This document shows, piece by piece, positions 35,914 to 45,187 of a stretch of DNA of 64,000 nucleotides. Every line of letters starts with the position of its first letter. The first letter of the stretch is position 1. This stretch comes from an uncultured Limosilactobacillus sp. GTDB taxonomy: Bacteria > Bacillota > Bacilli > Lactobacillales > Lactobacillaceae. Where the stretch lies: the NCBI RefSeq assembly GCF_934202705.1, contig NZ_CAKPYE010000005.1:62001-126000 (forward strand), in the 5' to 3' direction. The notes beneath the pieces are model-generated. The model worked only from the letters and a program-made list of their open reading frames with translations. It ran no database searches and was not told where the DNA came from. A program made the position numbers and the translations under genes.

Positions 35914-36933
35914 TCAAGCTTCAGCTACATGAAATTCCGGAAAATTGACGTCTAGCGTATTATCGTGAGGCAAACCATCAATTTTAATAAACTGGGTTCC
36001 GGATTGATTACATAAATTATAAAACGCTGTATAAAATTGTGTCATCGAATCTGCTGATTCTAACATTTCACCAAACTCTTCATCAATCATTCCGCGGTTA
36101 CGCAAAACTCGAATTATCTCTTGCCATTGTGCGACATGATTAAATCGTGAAATGGTTGAATTAATTCGAGGTTGCTGGTTATACACCATTAATTGATTTG
36201 CTAACCACCCATCACTTGGTACATAAAAAGCAGTAAGCCTTGGCCATCGACCAATCACAATGCTTTGACTACCAAATTCATTATAAGACTTATCATTATC
36301 CAGCAATACATAGTTATAATTTTTAACTGGCGCTATGACATCTTTAACAGCGGCTTGATAAAGCTGATTGTCATATGTAATCAAGTCTCTATAAAAATTC
36401 TGACCGGATTCGTTAATTTTTAAATCATTAGGCTTTACCGAAGGATCCAGTGCGATCGGCATCGATAAATGTCGCTTAAACTGATATTCATGATCATCAT
36501 GAGCAATCGATAATTTCCATTGTTCAGTGATATCTAATTGAGCACGACCAGCTAATTGTGGATAATAAAACCCAACGCCATAATAATGCTTGCGTTGATA
36601 AATTCCCACTGGTACCAGATAACTGCGATTATAAAATGGCCGGCCCAAAGGGATCGCATCCAGCACTACAGTTTGAATATCTTCATTATGAATCTTATCC
36701 CATAACTTCATGGTAATTGATAAGGTTCCCTGCTGAGGTTTGCCGGTTTCCACTAAATAATTTAACGGCAAATATGCTCCATTTTCATCAAACACCCATT
36801 GATCACTTCGTGTCCGAAATAATGACGGCATATAAAAGAACACGTTATTACCGACACCCATAGTCGTTCGACAATACTTACTAATAGCTGTTATCGTGTT
36901 CTCAATCGTTGATTTTATCGTTAAATTTTCCAT
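35914..36933 (-). CDS. Hypothetical protein of the primase unit
   Basis: A 339-residue soluble protein with mixed secondary structure; no motif I can place. It follows the Toprim protein gene by 38 bp on the same strand. A role in transfer replication is possible from context alone. Confidence 0.55.
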   Translation of the reverse strand: MENLTIKSTIENTITAISKYCRTTMGVGNNVFFYMPSLFRTRSDQWVFDENGAYLPLNYLVETGKPQQGTLSITMKLWDKIHNEDIQTVVLDAIPLGRPFYNRSYLVPVGIYQRKHYYGVGFYYPQLAGRAQLDITEQWKLSIAHDDHEYQFKRHLSMPIALDPSVKPNDLKINESGQNFYRDLITYDNQLYQAAVKDVIAPVKNYNYVLLDNDKSYNEFGSQSIVIGRWPRLTAFYVPSDGWLANQLMVYNQQPRINSTISRFNHVAQWQEIIRVLRNRGMIDEEFGEMLESADSMTQFYTAFYNLCNQSGTQFIKIDGLPHDNTLDVNFPEFHVAEA

Positions 36934-36971
36934 TTAAAAGCTCCTGTAAAAAAATAATTAGACTAAGTAAA

Positions 36972-38159
36972 CTATCGACTTAAAGCAGGGCTACGCTTTT
37001 CTATCCGGGGTGGTTGAGTAACAAATTTCTGAGGTGATGCTGTTTGAACTTTTGTCTTGGCTTTACTATTGCCCAACTCGCCACCGTAATATTCATTAAC
37101 AATCCGCTTAAACCAAGTCTCACCCTTTTCTTGCCGTTTTCGATTTGTAATTTGGTTAATATCTTCAACATATAACTTACGATCTTGATTTTTTAGGGCG
37201 TCATTCCAATCCTTATATTTACTAACTGGTTGATCAAAAAGAACTTTCATTTGATCCCAACCAATTCCTTGGTCACCAACCCCAGCTGGCTTTAAAAGAT
37301 CCTTAGCTCTCAACATTCCCTTAAAACCGGCGTCATCAGTATCCATGGCCAAATGAACTTCGTTAGGAATACCATATTTACTAATAAAGTTTTGAATAGT
37401 CTTAACTTTAGTACCCGCACCATTTAGAGAAAGAAAATCACATTTGCCTGATAAATTGGGGTGTAAATTGTAGAAGGATAACGCATCAATGGGACTCTCA
37501 AAAACATAGAGTTTTTTAGTATTACCAGCATTGTTTACCGAAAAGTGAAAGCCAAAATCACGAGGTGATCCTTTAGCAATCATTTTCCGTGTTCCTCGTT
37601 TACCAAATTTTTGGTGGTCAACTGTCGTACCCTGGACATCGCCGCCAATTTCTTTCATTTTTTGGTCACGCCATACAAAGAAAAGATCACCATTTCGCAA
37701 CTCCCGAACAATTTTCATCTGAAAGAGGGCATCAACTAATTTTGGATTCAGTTTACGGACGTTAGTCAAATACTTTTTGGCTTTTCCAGTGTCATAACCA
37801 GGTCGCCACCGATTCCGATCATACGGCGCAATGGTTACCCGGTGGATTGGCGCTTTGGCTAATTCCGGACGCAACTTGGTTAATGTTTTGTATGCTTCAT
37901 GGCGATCCATACCATTACCATCTGGCCCATAGACTCGTAGAAAATTATATAAATCACCACCCTCCCCCTGTGAATTCCAATAAAAAGTCTCATAAGGTTT
38001 GTGCGGAGTAATTCGAGTGTCAACCACTAAAGAGTCATGATCTCTCAGACGTAGGTAATGGCCATCTTGAGTGTACGGAATGCCGCTTATATCAAGGTAC
38101 TTCTGAATCGATTGACGAAAGATCTTCCCATCTTGATTATTACTTTTTACCTCAGTCAT
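36972..38159 (-). CDS. DUF3991/Toprim primase-like protein
   Basis: A 395-residue protein. The N-terminal region (about residues 10-90; LDISGIPYTQDGHYLRLRDH...FYWNSQGEGGDLYNFL) fits the DUF3991-type primase-associated domain, followed by a Toprim domain with YVFESPIDALS (catalytic-type Glu) and AMDTDDAG (DxD). It may lay RNA primers on the transferred strand. The start at 38159 avoids overlap with the glutaredoxin-like gene and has AGGTGA upstream; an upstream start at 38198 is possible. Confidence 0.75.
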   Translation of the reverse strand: MTEVKSNNQDGKIFRQSIQKYLDISGIPYTQDGHYLRLRDHDSLVVDTRITPHKPYETFYWNSQGEGGDLYNFLRVYGPDGNGMDRHEAYKTLTKLRPELAKAPIHRVTIAPYDRNRWRPGYDTGKAKKYLTNVRKLNPKLVDALFQMKIVRELRNGDLFFVWRDQKMKEIGGDVQGTTVDHQKFGKRGTRKMIAKGSPRDFGFHFSVNNAGNTKKLYVFESPIDALSFYNLHPNLSGKCDFLSLNGAGTKVKTIQNFISKYGIPNEVHLAMDTDDAGFKGMLRAKDLLKPAGVGDQGIGWDQMKVLFDQPVSKYKDWNDALKNQDRKLYVEDINQITNRKRQEKGETWFKRIVNEYYGGELGNSKAKTKVQTASPQKFVTQPPRIEKRSPALSR

Positions 38160-38163
38160 ACTA

Positions 38164-38412
38164 TCACCTGGCCATTCCCATATGACGTTGCTGATCAAGC
38201 TTTTTTAACCGGTCTGGCTGGAAACCCGACCATTTTTCGCTTTCATTGATCATGACCACTGGTACTCGTTGAAAGCCTTGGTTAATTAAACTTTGGCGGT
38301 ATTGAGAATGTTTCGTAATATCTAGGTTGATAAACTTAATATGATGATTAATTAAAAAGTTAGTTGTCATCTTACATTGTGGACAACCCGGTTTAGTAAA
38401 AACACGAATCAT
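38164..38412 (-). CDS. Glutaredoxin-like NrdH-type protein
   Basis: An 82-residue thioredoxin-fold protein with the redox motif CPQC at residues 9-12 and the later RVPVV stretch that carries the cis-proline. NrdH-like proteins reduce ribonucleotide reductase or other disulphides. On a conjugative element it could reduce a transfer or surface protein. It heads the primase unit under a TGGCGA promoter. Confidence 0.8.
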   Translation of the reverse strand: MIRVFTKPGCPQCKMTTNFLINHHIKFINLDITKHSQYRQSLINQGFQRVPVVMINESEKWSGFQPDRLKKLDQQRHMGMAR

Positions 38413-38441
38413 AATATCACTCCTTAATCTTATTTACTCTC

Positions 38442-38478
38442 AGAATAAATAAAATTCGAGCAATACAACTTTTCGCCA
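38442..38478 (-). promoter_or_regulatory. TGGCGA-box promoter of the NrdH/primase unit
   Basis: Minus strand: TGGCGA (38473-38478), 25-bp spacer, TATTCT (38442-38447). Confidence 0.8.
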
Positions 38479-38540
38479 TTTTATGACTTGACAGCTTTTT
38501 ATGAAGCAATGAATTTGACTTTTGCTTAACGTTTATTTGA

Positions 38541-38572
38541 CTTTTTGGTCAAAGGTAATAAAATAAAGGTAA
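38541..38572 (+). promoter_or_regulatory. Plus-strand promoter with inverted repeat
   Basis: TTGACT, 16-bp spacer, TAAAAT. The -35 is embedded in a near-perfect inverted repeat TTTGAC...GGTCAAA, a likely repressor site. Confidence 0.5.
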
Positions 38573-38604
38573 AAGAAAGTAAAATGAATTGGGAGGAAGT
38601 CATC

Positions 38605-38973
38605 ATGGCTGTATTAAAGAACTTTTACAATCAAACTTTCCGCAAAATGGATACCTTTTATTTAATTAGTCGCTACGCTGTATTAATCATCATAGCTGTA
38701 TTGACCGAACAAAATAACCCTTCGGCTTATAACTTTAAAGAATGGAGTGCACTGGTTGTTCTAGGCCTTTGTTATCCGATTGCAGCTTATCCGTTTCGTC
38801 ATATTTTCACAATGCAAAAGGTATTAGGTATGGGCAGCACTAATTATGTTATTTTTGTAACGGGGGCCGAGTTTTTAATTTTCCTTATTATCAAATTAAT
38901 GATCACTTTTTTCATCTTTATGTGGTCACCTTTAATTGCACCAATTACTTTAATTGGAATGTATTTAAAATGA
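38605..38973 (+). CDS. Small polytopic membrane protein
   Basis: A 122-residue protein with three to four hydrophobic segments and no recognised family. Start 38605 has GGGAGGAAG 5 to 10 bases upstream; earlier in-frame starts lack a ribosome site. It is one of few plus-strand genes in the element and is transcribed towards the YefM-YoeB pair. It could be an immunity or entry-exclusion protein, but nothing shows that. Confidence 0.6.
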   Translation: MAVLKNFYNQTFRKMDTFYLISRYAVLIIIAVLTEQNNPSAYNFKEWSALVVLGLCYPIAAYPFRHIFTMQKVLGMGSTNYVIFVTGAEFLIFLIIKLMITFFIFMWSPLIAPITLIGMYLK

Positions 38974-38999
38974 AGTAAATACAGTTATCCTTGAAAAAG

Positions 39000-39028
39000 T
39001 TGACGTACGTATTAACGTACGCTATAAT
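39000..39028 (+). promoter_or_regulatory. Promoter and operator of the yefM-yoeB operon
   Basis: TTGACG, 17-bp spacer, TATAAT, with an inverted repeat built from ACGTACG / CGTACGT between the hexamers. This is the place expected for the antitoxin-toxin autorepressor. Confidence 0.75.
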
Positions 39029-39059
39029 CAAACTAAAATAAAAAGGGAGATAAAATATA

Positions 39060-39317
39060 ATGGACAGCGTATTTACACCAACTAACGCAAGAAAAAATCT
39101 ATACAACCTCTTAAAACAAGTTAATGATACACACGTTCCGGTTACTATCTCTTCATCGAAAAATGAAGATGCCGTCTTAATTAGTAAAGCTGATTGGGAT
39201 TCCTTACAAGAAACCATGTATCTTGAAAATGCTGGTGTCGGTAAGATAGTGCGGAAAAGAGAAAAAGATAATAGTGGTTTCACTAACATTGATGAAATTG
39301 ATTGGGATAAACTTTAA
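39060..39317 (+). CDS. yefM: Antitoxin, YefM/Phd family
   Basis: An 85-residue antitoxin. The N-terminal DNA-binding part (FTPTNARKNLYNLLKQV) and the ISKADWDSLQETMYL motif are typical of YefM; the C terminus is acidic, fitting the toxin-neutralising tail. GGGAG precedes the ATG. It overlaps a promoter-operator region and precedes the toxin by 2 bp. Stabilises the element by post-segregational killing. Confidence 0.88.
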   Translation: MDSVFTPTNARKNLYNLLKQVNDTHVPVTISSSKNEDAVLISKADWDSLQETMYLENAGVGKIVRKREKDNSGFTNIDEIDWDKL

Positions 39318-39319
39318 AA

Positions 39320-39598
39320 ATGGAAAACGATAATAGTTTTTACGAAGTTCGCATTAAAAATTCTGCTAAGGCAGACTTAAAAAAAGTCAAACAAAGTAAT
39401 TTAAAAGAATCATTTAACAAAATTATTGATCAACTAAAAAAGAATCCTTTTAAAGATAATCAAGGTTTTGAAAAACTACAACCGCCGATTTCTGGAAATT
39501 ATTCCAGAAGAATGAATGTTCAACATCGAGTCGTTTATAAAGTTGATAAAAAGAATAAAATAGTTGATATCTATTCTGCTTGGTCTCACTATGAATAA
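39320..39598 (+). CDS. yoeB: Ribosome-dependent mRNA interferase, YoeB family toxin
   Basis: A 92-residue toxin that cuts mRNA in the ribosomal A site. It ends WSHYE and holds the family segment YSRRMNVQHRVVYKV with the catalytic-type Arg/His. It has the LKKNPF...GFEKLQPPISGNYSRR order of YoeB. The start follows the antitoxin stop by 2 bp, so they are coupled. Confidence 0.9.
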   Translation: MENDNSFYEVRIKNSAKADLKKVKQSNLKESFNKIIDQLKKNPFKDNQGFEKLQPPISGNYSRRMNVQHRVVYKVDKKNKIVDIYSAWSHYE

Positions 39599-39599
39599 C

Positions 39600-39641
39600 G
39601 AAAAACTCCATCACTTCACAAATTGTGACGGAGTTTTTTTG
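39600..39641 (+). terminator. Terminator of the yefM-yoeB operon
   Basis: Hairpin AACTCC-ATCAC / GTGAC-GGAGTT followed by seven T residues. Confidence 0.8.
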
Positions 39642-39644
39642 TTA

Positions 39645-39854
39645 CTAGTGTTTTCTAACCATATCCATTCTTTTAGCAACAATCATGCGTTGAATTACTC
39701 TTTCAGGTTCTTTTACTCTAGCTAAGGCTTCAATACACTCCCCTTGCTGGTCAATAGGAATTTGTTTCTCCATTGTATTCCAATTATCAGAACCCTTGAT
39801 TCCAGCTAAAGAGAACTTTAACTGCTGCAAAGATAAGTTTTGAATTTGTACCAT
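39645..39854 (-). CDS. Small hypothetical protein
   Basis: A 69-residue helical protein (MVQIQNLSLQQLKF). The ATG at 39854 has GAGGTG 6 to 8 bases upstream, better than the GTG at 39863 that lies inside that site. It lies downstream of the adhesin gene, past a terminator. No family recognised. Confidence 0.5.
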   Translation of the reverse strand: MVQIQNLSLQQLKFSLAGIKGSDNWNTMEKQIPIDQQGECIEALARVKEPERVIQRMIVAKRMDMVRKH

Positions 39855-39873
39855 TTTAATCACCTCATTACCA

Positions 39874-39904
39874 AAAAGAGAGTAGCTAATTGCTACTCTC
39901 TTTT
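39874..39904. terminator. Bidirectional terminator after the adhesin gene
   Basis: AAGAGAGTAGC TAATT GCTACTCTCTT with T runs on both sides. It ends the adhesin mRNA on the minus strand. Confidence 0.85.
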
Positions 39905-39927
39905 ACTCATACATGATTTTGTTAATT

Positions 39928-42900
39928 CTAGTCGATCTTTTGTTTCTTCTTAAAGCCAAATCCAAGTGAACCAATGGCCATTAACAAGCCCATGAGGCCT
40001 AATCCAAATAATCCTGAAGATTCATTACCAGTTTGTGGTAATGACTTCTTTTTCGGAGCTGGTTGTGCAGGAGTAACCGCTGCGACAACAGGCTTTGGTG
40101 TTTCTGGAGTTGGAGTCTTTGGTGTTAGTTTTGGTGTCACCGGTGTTGGCTTAGGAGTTGGTTTCGGTGTGTGACTGATAAACGTATTGGACAAGTATGG
40201 TTTACCGTTGATCCAATTGGTGTATTGGTTCTTAACATCACCGGCTGCAATTCGGGTAAAGAACGCCCGGATATCAGCACCAAATGCTGATTTATCAGTA
40301 TCCACTTGATCTAAGAATTCCTTGTCAAATTCGTAATCAACTGCACCATTCGTTTCATCAACTGTTTCCTTAACGTACTTGGTAACGTCAGTTCCCTTCT
40401 TGAGTACCGTACCATCTTTCAAAGTTACATCAGTAGTTAGAACCGCTTGATACTTATGTTCATATTGATCATGATCCAGATCATAGTCGTCATAATCCCC
40501 ATATTGGGTTAAAGGATGACCTTCATTTGCAGGAATGATGGCCCCATGAAGAACATAATCAAAAGTTTGGCCAATTTGAATCGTTGCATTATTTTGTAAT
40601 GTTTGACCGTTACCATCTTCTGCACTCTTCGTTGGAGTCAGTTTTGGTACATTATTAGAAACTACATTAGTAGCATAACCTTGTCCGAAATCGACCTCAT
40701 AAGCCGTGTTGGTGTAAGTACCGTTGTAAGCATCTTTAACGATCATTGGCATACTTACCGTTACAGAATCACCAGTTTGAACATATTTTGTAAAGTAATC
40801 CATCGGATCCTTAGCCGCAGCCACGATAAACGCTCCCTTAATTTGCATGCCGCTCCGTTTAATGGCCGCTTGAACTTCTTTAGGAGCTTGATCGACTGAC
40901 TGGTAAATTGTGTAAGTTAACCCGTCTACAGCTTTCCCATCTTTATCCTTAGCGGATAATTTACTCGTATCTGCATTTAAAGCATCTTCTGGATAATCAT
41001 CAATAATGTAGAAGCCCTTAGCAATGTTGTCTTCTGAAGTTTGAATGCCTTTGTATTGATCGTAATCAGCCGTGACTTCATAGATATTAGTAGATCCTGG
41101 TAAAACTGTCTTACCGTTGATATCCACACCTTGTTCGTTTAAATCCTTTTTAACCGGCTTTGGATTTTCGGGTGTGGTCAATTCCACCGTGTTTGATGTA
41201 TATTTAACGCCATTTTGGATTAACGTGTATTGATTTTTGATCTTAACATTAGCTCCATTGACGTAAGCATAAACATCAATAATTGGTGTCGTAACCGCCT
41301 TTGAAAGATCAGCATTATACCGATTAATCAAATAACTATCTTCGGTGAAGGTTAGGGTTTGTCCATTTTGCACCAGTTTGATGTGACTAGTCACATCTTC
41401 TAACTTACCGTCATCACCAATCACATAAGCTTTAAAGCCCTGGTAAGTTAAATGAGGATCCAGGGTATCAACAGACGCCCGATCAGTAATCTTTTTGGCC
41501 CGGTTTTCTGGTAAGTTAGCCGTAGTAAATGGAAAGGTGGTCAACGTACCATTAGCTACAGTTTGACCATTAATGGATTTGTCACCTTTACCTTGAACTT
41601 CACCGGCATCAACATCCTTATGTGGATCTGGAGTGGTGGTTGTAACGGTCTTTGGCGTTACATCTAATTGATGGTCACCAATGGTGAGATACCCCTTATT
41701 AGTCAATTGGGTTCCTGCTTTCACGTTGTCGTTTAGCTTAAAGGCAACATTAAGCGTGTAGGTGCCATCTTGCAGCCCATCAGTGTTATTCCGAGTCATG
41801 GTAACTTTGCCATCCTTGACTGATAGCGTGTAGTTAGCGGTGGTATCCTTACCATTTTCAGTTACCGTAGCACCAGTAACAGTAGCATCAGGAGCTAACT
41901 GTGAATAATCATCAGTTAGTGCAAACCCGTTCTTAATCCCATCGTAGTTGTTAATCCCATTCAAGGTTGCTGATACGGAAGCATGAGCAGTGTCCCCATT
42001 AAAGTAGACCTTATTATCAGAGTTTTGACCATCTTCCGCCCACTGCTTAGTTGGTGTTGTGGTTACATTTAGATTCGTGTAGTGGTAATTAATTGTTTCA
42101 TTAGCTGGGCTATGATGTAATTTCGCTACATCGAAATGATAGTGAAGTTCAGTAGATTTTTTCAATGGAACGGTAACGCCACCAAAATTATTAGTTGTTA
42201 CTCCATCAAACTCATCACTAGCATGTAATCCATTATTATCTAACCAATTACCAACAGATGGTGATGACCAGATATCTGTATACCGAATTTTGACATGATT
42301 ACCAGTAACCTTAAATAAACCTTCACGGTAGTAATTTTCAACATTGTCAAAATTCCGACTACCATATTGAATCTTGGCACCTTTACTTGAATCTGTGTTG
42401 TTAGTATCTGCATACAATAGATTACCATCATGAACCATAATAGAAGAGCCTGGCAAGTGGAGTGCTTGTCCATCAGACAATAATTGCACCCCTTCACTAT
42501 CTAAACCATTATGATCCCATGATTCCATTCCTCCGGCAGATAGATATGCATTATCGCCAAACGTAATTTGATTACCATTGTCGTCGTAATACGTGTAGTC
42601 AATATCCAATGAATTACCGCTAATACTAAAGAATCCCGAAGGGTCATTAGGAATTTGCACAATTCCGGTATACTTACCATCCTTTAAGTTGTATTTCAGA
42701 TCCGACAATACAGCAATGACTTTGACAATTTTATGCCCTTGATAAACAGTATTGTTTAGATTTGTCCAAGTAATTGTAGCAAAGTCTCCTGGAATATTTT
42801 GTGTGCCCACTAGTAAATTGGTGTGATTATTAGTACCGTTAGTAGTTTTATAAGATGAATCAATTTGAATATGGGCATTTCTTTCGTTATTAAACGCCAA

Positions 42901-43734
42901 CGCTTGCTGAAGCTTAGCTAAATCAATTCCAGTTTCGTCTGAGTTAAGGCCCACTTCCTTAATTGCCTGTTTAAGTTTATTGATGGTATCAACATATTGA
43001 GCATATTCTTTTTCATAGTTAGAGTTATTCTGATTCTGAGTAGCGATAGCATTATTAATGTCAGAAACTTGCTTTGAGTAATCACTTTCGGCATCTTTTT
43101 TCCATGCATCGACTGAATTATCATCAGCCTGAATATTACTAATCTTCGGGTTATCCTTAATAACTGTAATACCAGGAGTAGATTGCGCTTGTTTTACAGC
43201 ATTTTCCAATGAAGTTGAATCAGCAATAGCATTATCATACTTTTTAATATTTTCTTTTTCATGATTATATTGATCCACTTGCTGATTAATCTTCTGAGTT
43301 TGATCAGAATAATCTTTAGTAATTTGGTCAGACTTTTGATTAATCTGATCTTGACCAACTGTTGCTGACTGGGTTGGATCTTGATGCACATTTGTGATAC
43401 CAGAATCCTTAGCCTTCTGTACAGCTTGATCAAGCTGACTATGGTCAATATTCACCGGTACCGAATTCGTTGAACTTCCCCCATTGCTATTCTCTTGACT
43501 ATCACTTGTATTAGCCGTAGTTGAGGTTACTGCATTACCCCCTGCTTTAGTTTCTGCAGTTGATGAATTAGCACCTGTAGTGTTTTCATCAGCATGTGCG
43601 ACAGTTGTCACCCCTGCTCCAGCTAAAGTCAAAGTTGTAACCATGGCCGTTAGCCATAATTTACCGGACTTATACATCTTGAAGTGAGGCTTTTTATCTA
43701 CAATAAATGGTTGTGTTTTTTCTTTTACAATCAT
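39928..43734 (-). CDS. PrgB/antigen I/II-like LPQTG adhesin (aggregation substance candidate)
   Basis: A 1268-residue wall protein. A long signal peptide with the KxYKxGKxW motif (19-27) ends near residue 49. Residues about 95-240 are repeats that look coiled, including two related LDQAV/LENAV units. A GbpC-type lectin-like domain follows (about 245-535), ending LHYHFDV. Two to three antigen I/II or SspB-C2-like isopeptide domains (about 690-1150) precede a proline-rich spacer and LPQTG (about 1236). The layout is that of PrgB/Asc10, which clumps mating partners. The DNA between residue 228 and 535 is the region matched by the four silent cassettes. A tandem TGGCGA promoter drives it. Confidence 0.85.
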   Translation of the reverse strand: MIVKEKTQPFIVDKKPHFKMYKSGKLWLTAMVTTLTLAGAGVTTVAHADENTTGANSSTAETKAGGNAVTSTTANTSDSQENSNGGSSTNSVPVNIDHSQLDQAVQKAKDSGITNVHQDPTQSATVGQDQINQKSDQITKDYSDQTQKINQQVDQYNHEKENIKKYDNAIADSTSLENAVKQAQSTPGITVIKDNPKISNIQADDNSVDAWKKDAESDYSKQVSDINNAIATQNQNNSNYEKEYAQYVDTINKLKQAIKEVGLNSDETGIDLAKLQQALAFNNERNAHIQIDSSYKTTNGTNNHTNLLVGTQNIPGDFATITWTNLNNTVYQGHKIVKVIAVLSDLKYNLKDGKYTGIVQIPNDPSGFFSISGNSLDIDYTYYDDNGNQITFGDNAYLSAGGMESWDHNGLDSEGVQLLSDGQALHLPGSSIMVHDGNLLYADTNNTDSSKGAKIQYGSRNFDNVENYYREGLFKVTGNHVKIRYTDIWSSPSVGNWLDNNGLHASDEFDGVTTNNFGGVTVPLKKSTELHYHFDVAKLHHSPANETINYHYTNLNVTTTPTKQWAEDGQNSDNKVYFNGDTAHASVSATLNGINNYDGIKNGFALTDDYSQLAPDATVTGATVTENGKDTTANYTLSVKDGKVTMTRNNTDGLQDGTYTLNVAFKLNDNVKAGTQLTNKGYLTIGDHQLDVTPKTVTTTTPDPHKDVDAGEVQGKGDKSINGQTVANGTLTTFPFTTANLPENRAKKITDRASVDTLDPHLTYQGFKAYVIGDDGKLEDVTSHIKLVQNGQTLTFTEDSYLINRYNADLSKAVTTPIIDVYAYVNGANVKIKNQYTLIQNGVKYTSNTVELTTPENPKPVKKDLNEQGVDINGKTVLPGSTNIYEVTADYDQYKGIQTSEDNIAKGFYIIDDYPEDALNADTSKLSAKDKDGKAVDGLTYTIYQSVDQAPKEVQAAIKRSGMQIKGAFIVAAAKDPMDYFTKYVQTGDSVTVSMPMIVKDAYNGTYTNTAYEVDFGQGYATNVVSNNVPKLTPTKSAEDGNGQTLQNNATIQIGQTFDYVLHGAIIPANEGHPLTQYGDYDDYDLDHDQYEHKYQAVLTTDVTLKDGTVLKKGTDVTKYVKETVDETNGAVDYEFDKEFLDQVDTDKSAFGADIRAFFTRIAAGDVKNQYTNWINGKPYLSNTFISHTPKPTPKPTPVTPKLTPKTPTPETPKPVVAAVTPAQPAPKKKSLPQTGNESSGLFGLGLMGLLMAIGSLGFGFKKKQKID
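42127..42143 (-). repeat. Core site 1 (in the expressed adhesin)
   Basis: ACTATCATTTCGATGTA, coding YHFDV. Identical in all five copies of the system. Confidence 0.85.
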
Positions 43735-43775
43735 GTATGAGCTCTCCTTTTGTTTAAAATTTATTTACACCATAA

Positions 43776-43823
43776 AAAATAAACAAAAAAAATAAATTAC
43801 AAACTTTCGCCATTTTTTCGCCA
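43776..43823 (-). promoter_or_regulatory. Tandem TGGCGA-box promoter of the adhesin
   Basis: Minus strand: two TGGCGA boxes (43818-43823 and 43807-43812) exactly 11 bp apart, one helical turn; the inner box is 25 bp upstream of TATTTT (43776-43781). It is the only promoter in the window with two boxes. Confidence 0.8.
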
Positions 43824-43875
43824 AAAATTCGTAATTTATTAAAACTCATTTTTAATTGTACTATCTGAAACCCTT

Positions 43876-44163
43876 TTATACTGCAACTGGTTCAAACTTA
43901 ACTGTCAATTGTTGATTGGTGGCGTCTGCAATCTCATTAAGAACGCTAATAGAAACGTTCATTTTACCACTTTCAATTCTAGCAATTGTCGACTGTGGTT
44001 TCCCAACTAGTTTTGCAAATTCACGTTGTGTCATTCCCAATTTATCACGAAGATTACGGACTTCAACCGCAACCTGCAATTGTTGATTTTCTTCCTTATA
44101 TTCTCTAGCAAAATCATCACTTTTTTTACTTCGCTTTGCAATATATTCATCAATCTTGCTCAT
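43876..44163 (-). CDS. XRE-family helix-turn-helix protein
   Basis: A 95-residue regulator; the HTH is in the C-terminal two thirds (LRDKLGMTQREFAKLVGKPQ STIARIESGK). It resembles HigA-like antitoxins, but no toxin partner lies next to it; it follows the recombinase gene by 31 bp and probably shares its mRNA. It could repress the recombinase gene through the palindrome at 45.1 kb. Confidence 0.85.
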   Translation of the reverse strand: MSKIDEYIAKRSKKSDDFAREYKEENQQLQVAVEVRNLRDKLGMTQREFAKLVGKPQSTIARIESGKMNVSISVLNEIADATNQQLTVKFEPVAV

Positions 44164-44194
44164 GCCGATGACTCCTTTCCATTTCTATATATTG

Positions 44195-45118
44195 CTATGC
44201 TAATCGGATCATATTTTCGATGATTTTATAGTTATCTTTAACTTCCAGTTCTTTTACAACGTGCAAATAAGTATTTTGTGTAGTTATTGTATTAGCATGT
44301 CCTAACCGCTTAGATACCGATGGGATTGACACCCCGTCATAAATTAGCAAACTAGCATGCGTATGTCTTAAGCCATGCACTGATATAATTGGGATTTGAG
44401 CTAGTTTGCAATATTTTCTTAAATGATAGTTAACCGTCGAGGTGTATATTTTCTTATTATTGTAGAGGAAAATCGGCTGATCATCTGGAACGTCAGCAAT
44501 TAATTTCTGAAACTGCTCACAAGTAATCGTGTCTAGTTTAATCACTCGAACTGAAGATTTATTCTTGGTTGGTTGAAAATGCCCCCTTTGGCTTTTGTAG
44601 TCCCATGTTTTATTAATACTAAGCATCTCATTTTCAAAATCAAAGTCTGCGGGAGTTACCCCCAATGCTTCGGCATATCGCATGCCTGTTTTTGCAATTA
44701 ATAATAATAACCAATCCATATTAATTTCTTGTCCTAGTTTAAATTGCAAAATTAGTTTCTTTAATTCAAGCAGGCTTAAATACTTAATCTTCTTAGGACG
44801 AGGATCCTTTCCCTTTAGAATTAAGTGCCGGGTAGGATCTTTATCAATAAGTCCGTCCTCTAAGGCATCCATCAAAGCGGATTTACAATGATGATGAAAA
44901 TCTCGCACTGTTAATCTCTCATGAGTGAGTGCATAGTCATTGATTAATTTTTGATAAGTGAAATGATCCAAGTCACATAATCGGATATGAGGAATCCTGA
45001 TGGTTAATTCTTTAAGTACTAATTGGTACTTCTCAAAGGTGACTTTACGTACTGCCCCTTCTTTATACTGATGTATCCAACTTTTATAATACTGATAAAA
45101 TAACATTTTACTATTCAT
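44195..45118 (-). CDS. Tyrosine recombinase
   Basis: A 307-residue integrase-family enzyme. The N-terminal SAM-like core-binding domain is about 5-100; the catalytic domain has the first Arg (GMRYAEAL, about 145), HGLRHTHASL (H-x-x-R, about 245-254), H in RLGHANT and the Tyr in NTYLHV (about 287-292). GGGAGG precedes its ATG. It lies between the expressed adhesin and the four silent cassettes. It may excise the element, or act as a shuffling enzyme like Rci or CreX; the sequence alone cannot decide. Confidence 0.9.
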   Translation of the reverse strand: MNSKMLFYQYYKSWIHQYKEGAVRKVTFEKYQLVLKELTIRIPHIRLCDLDHFTYQKLINDYALTHERLTVRDFHHHCKSALMDALEDGLIDKDPTRHLILKGKDPRPKKIKYLSLLELKKLILQFKLGQEINMDWLLLLIAKTGMRYAEALGVTPADFDFENEMLSINKTWDYKSQRGHFQPTKNKSSVRVIKLDTITCEQFQKLIADVPDDQPIFLYNNKKIYTSTVNYHLRKYCKLAQIPIISVHGLRHTHASLLIYDGVSIPSVSKRLGHANTITTQNTYLHVVKELEVKDNYKIIENMIRLA

Positions 45119-45125
45119 AGTAAAA
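45106..45125. promoter_or_regulatory. Inverted repeat over the recombinase start codon
   Basis: Nine-base arms TTTTACTAT and ATAGTAAAA with a 2-base centre. The ATG of the recombinase gene lies inside it. A 14-base half copy (TTTTACTATGAATA) occurs at 45149-45162. This looks like an operator or recombinase binding site. Confidence 0.55.
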
Positions 45126-45187
45126 CCTCCCTATATTTTTCACAAAAATTTTACTATGAATATTATGTCTGATTTCCATGGTATAAT

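Noticed and set aside
43876..44163. HigBA-type toxin-antitoxin pair
   Set aside because: The XRE protein looks HigA-like but no HigB-like toxin gene adjoins it; the partner gene is the recombinase.
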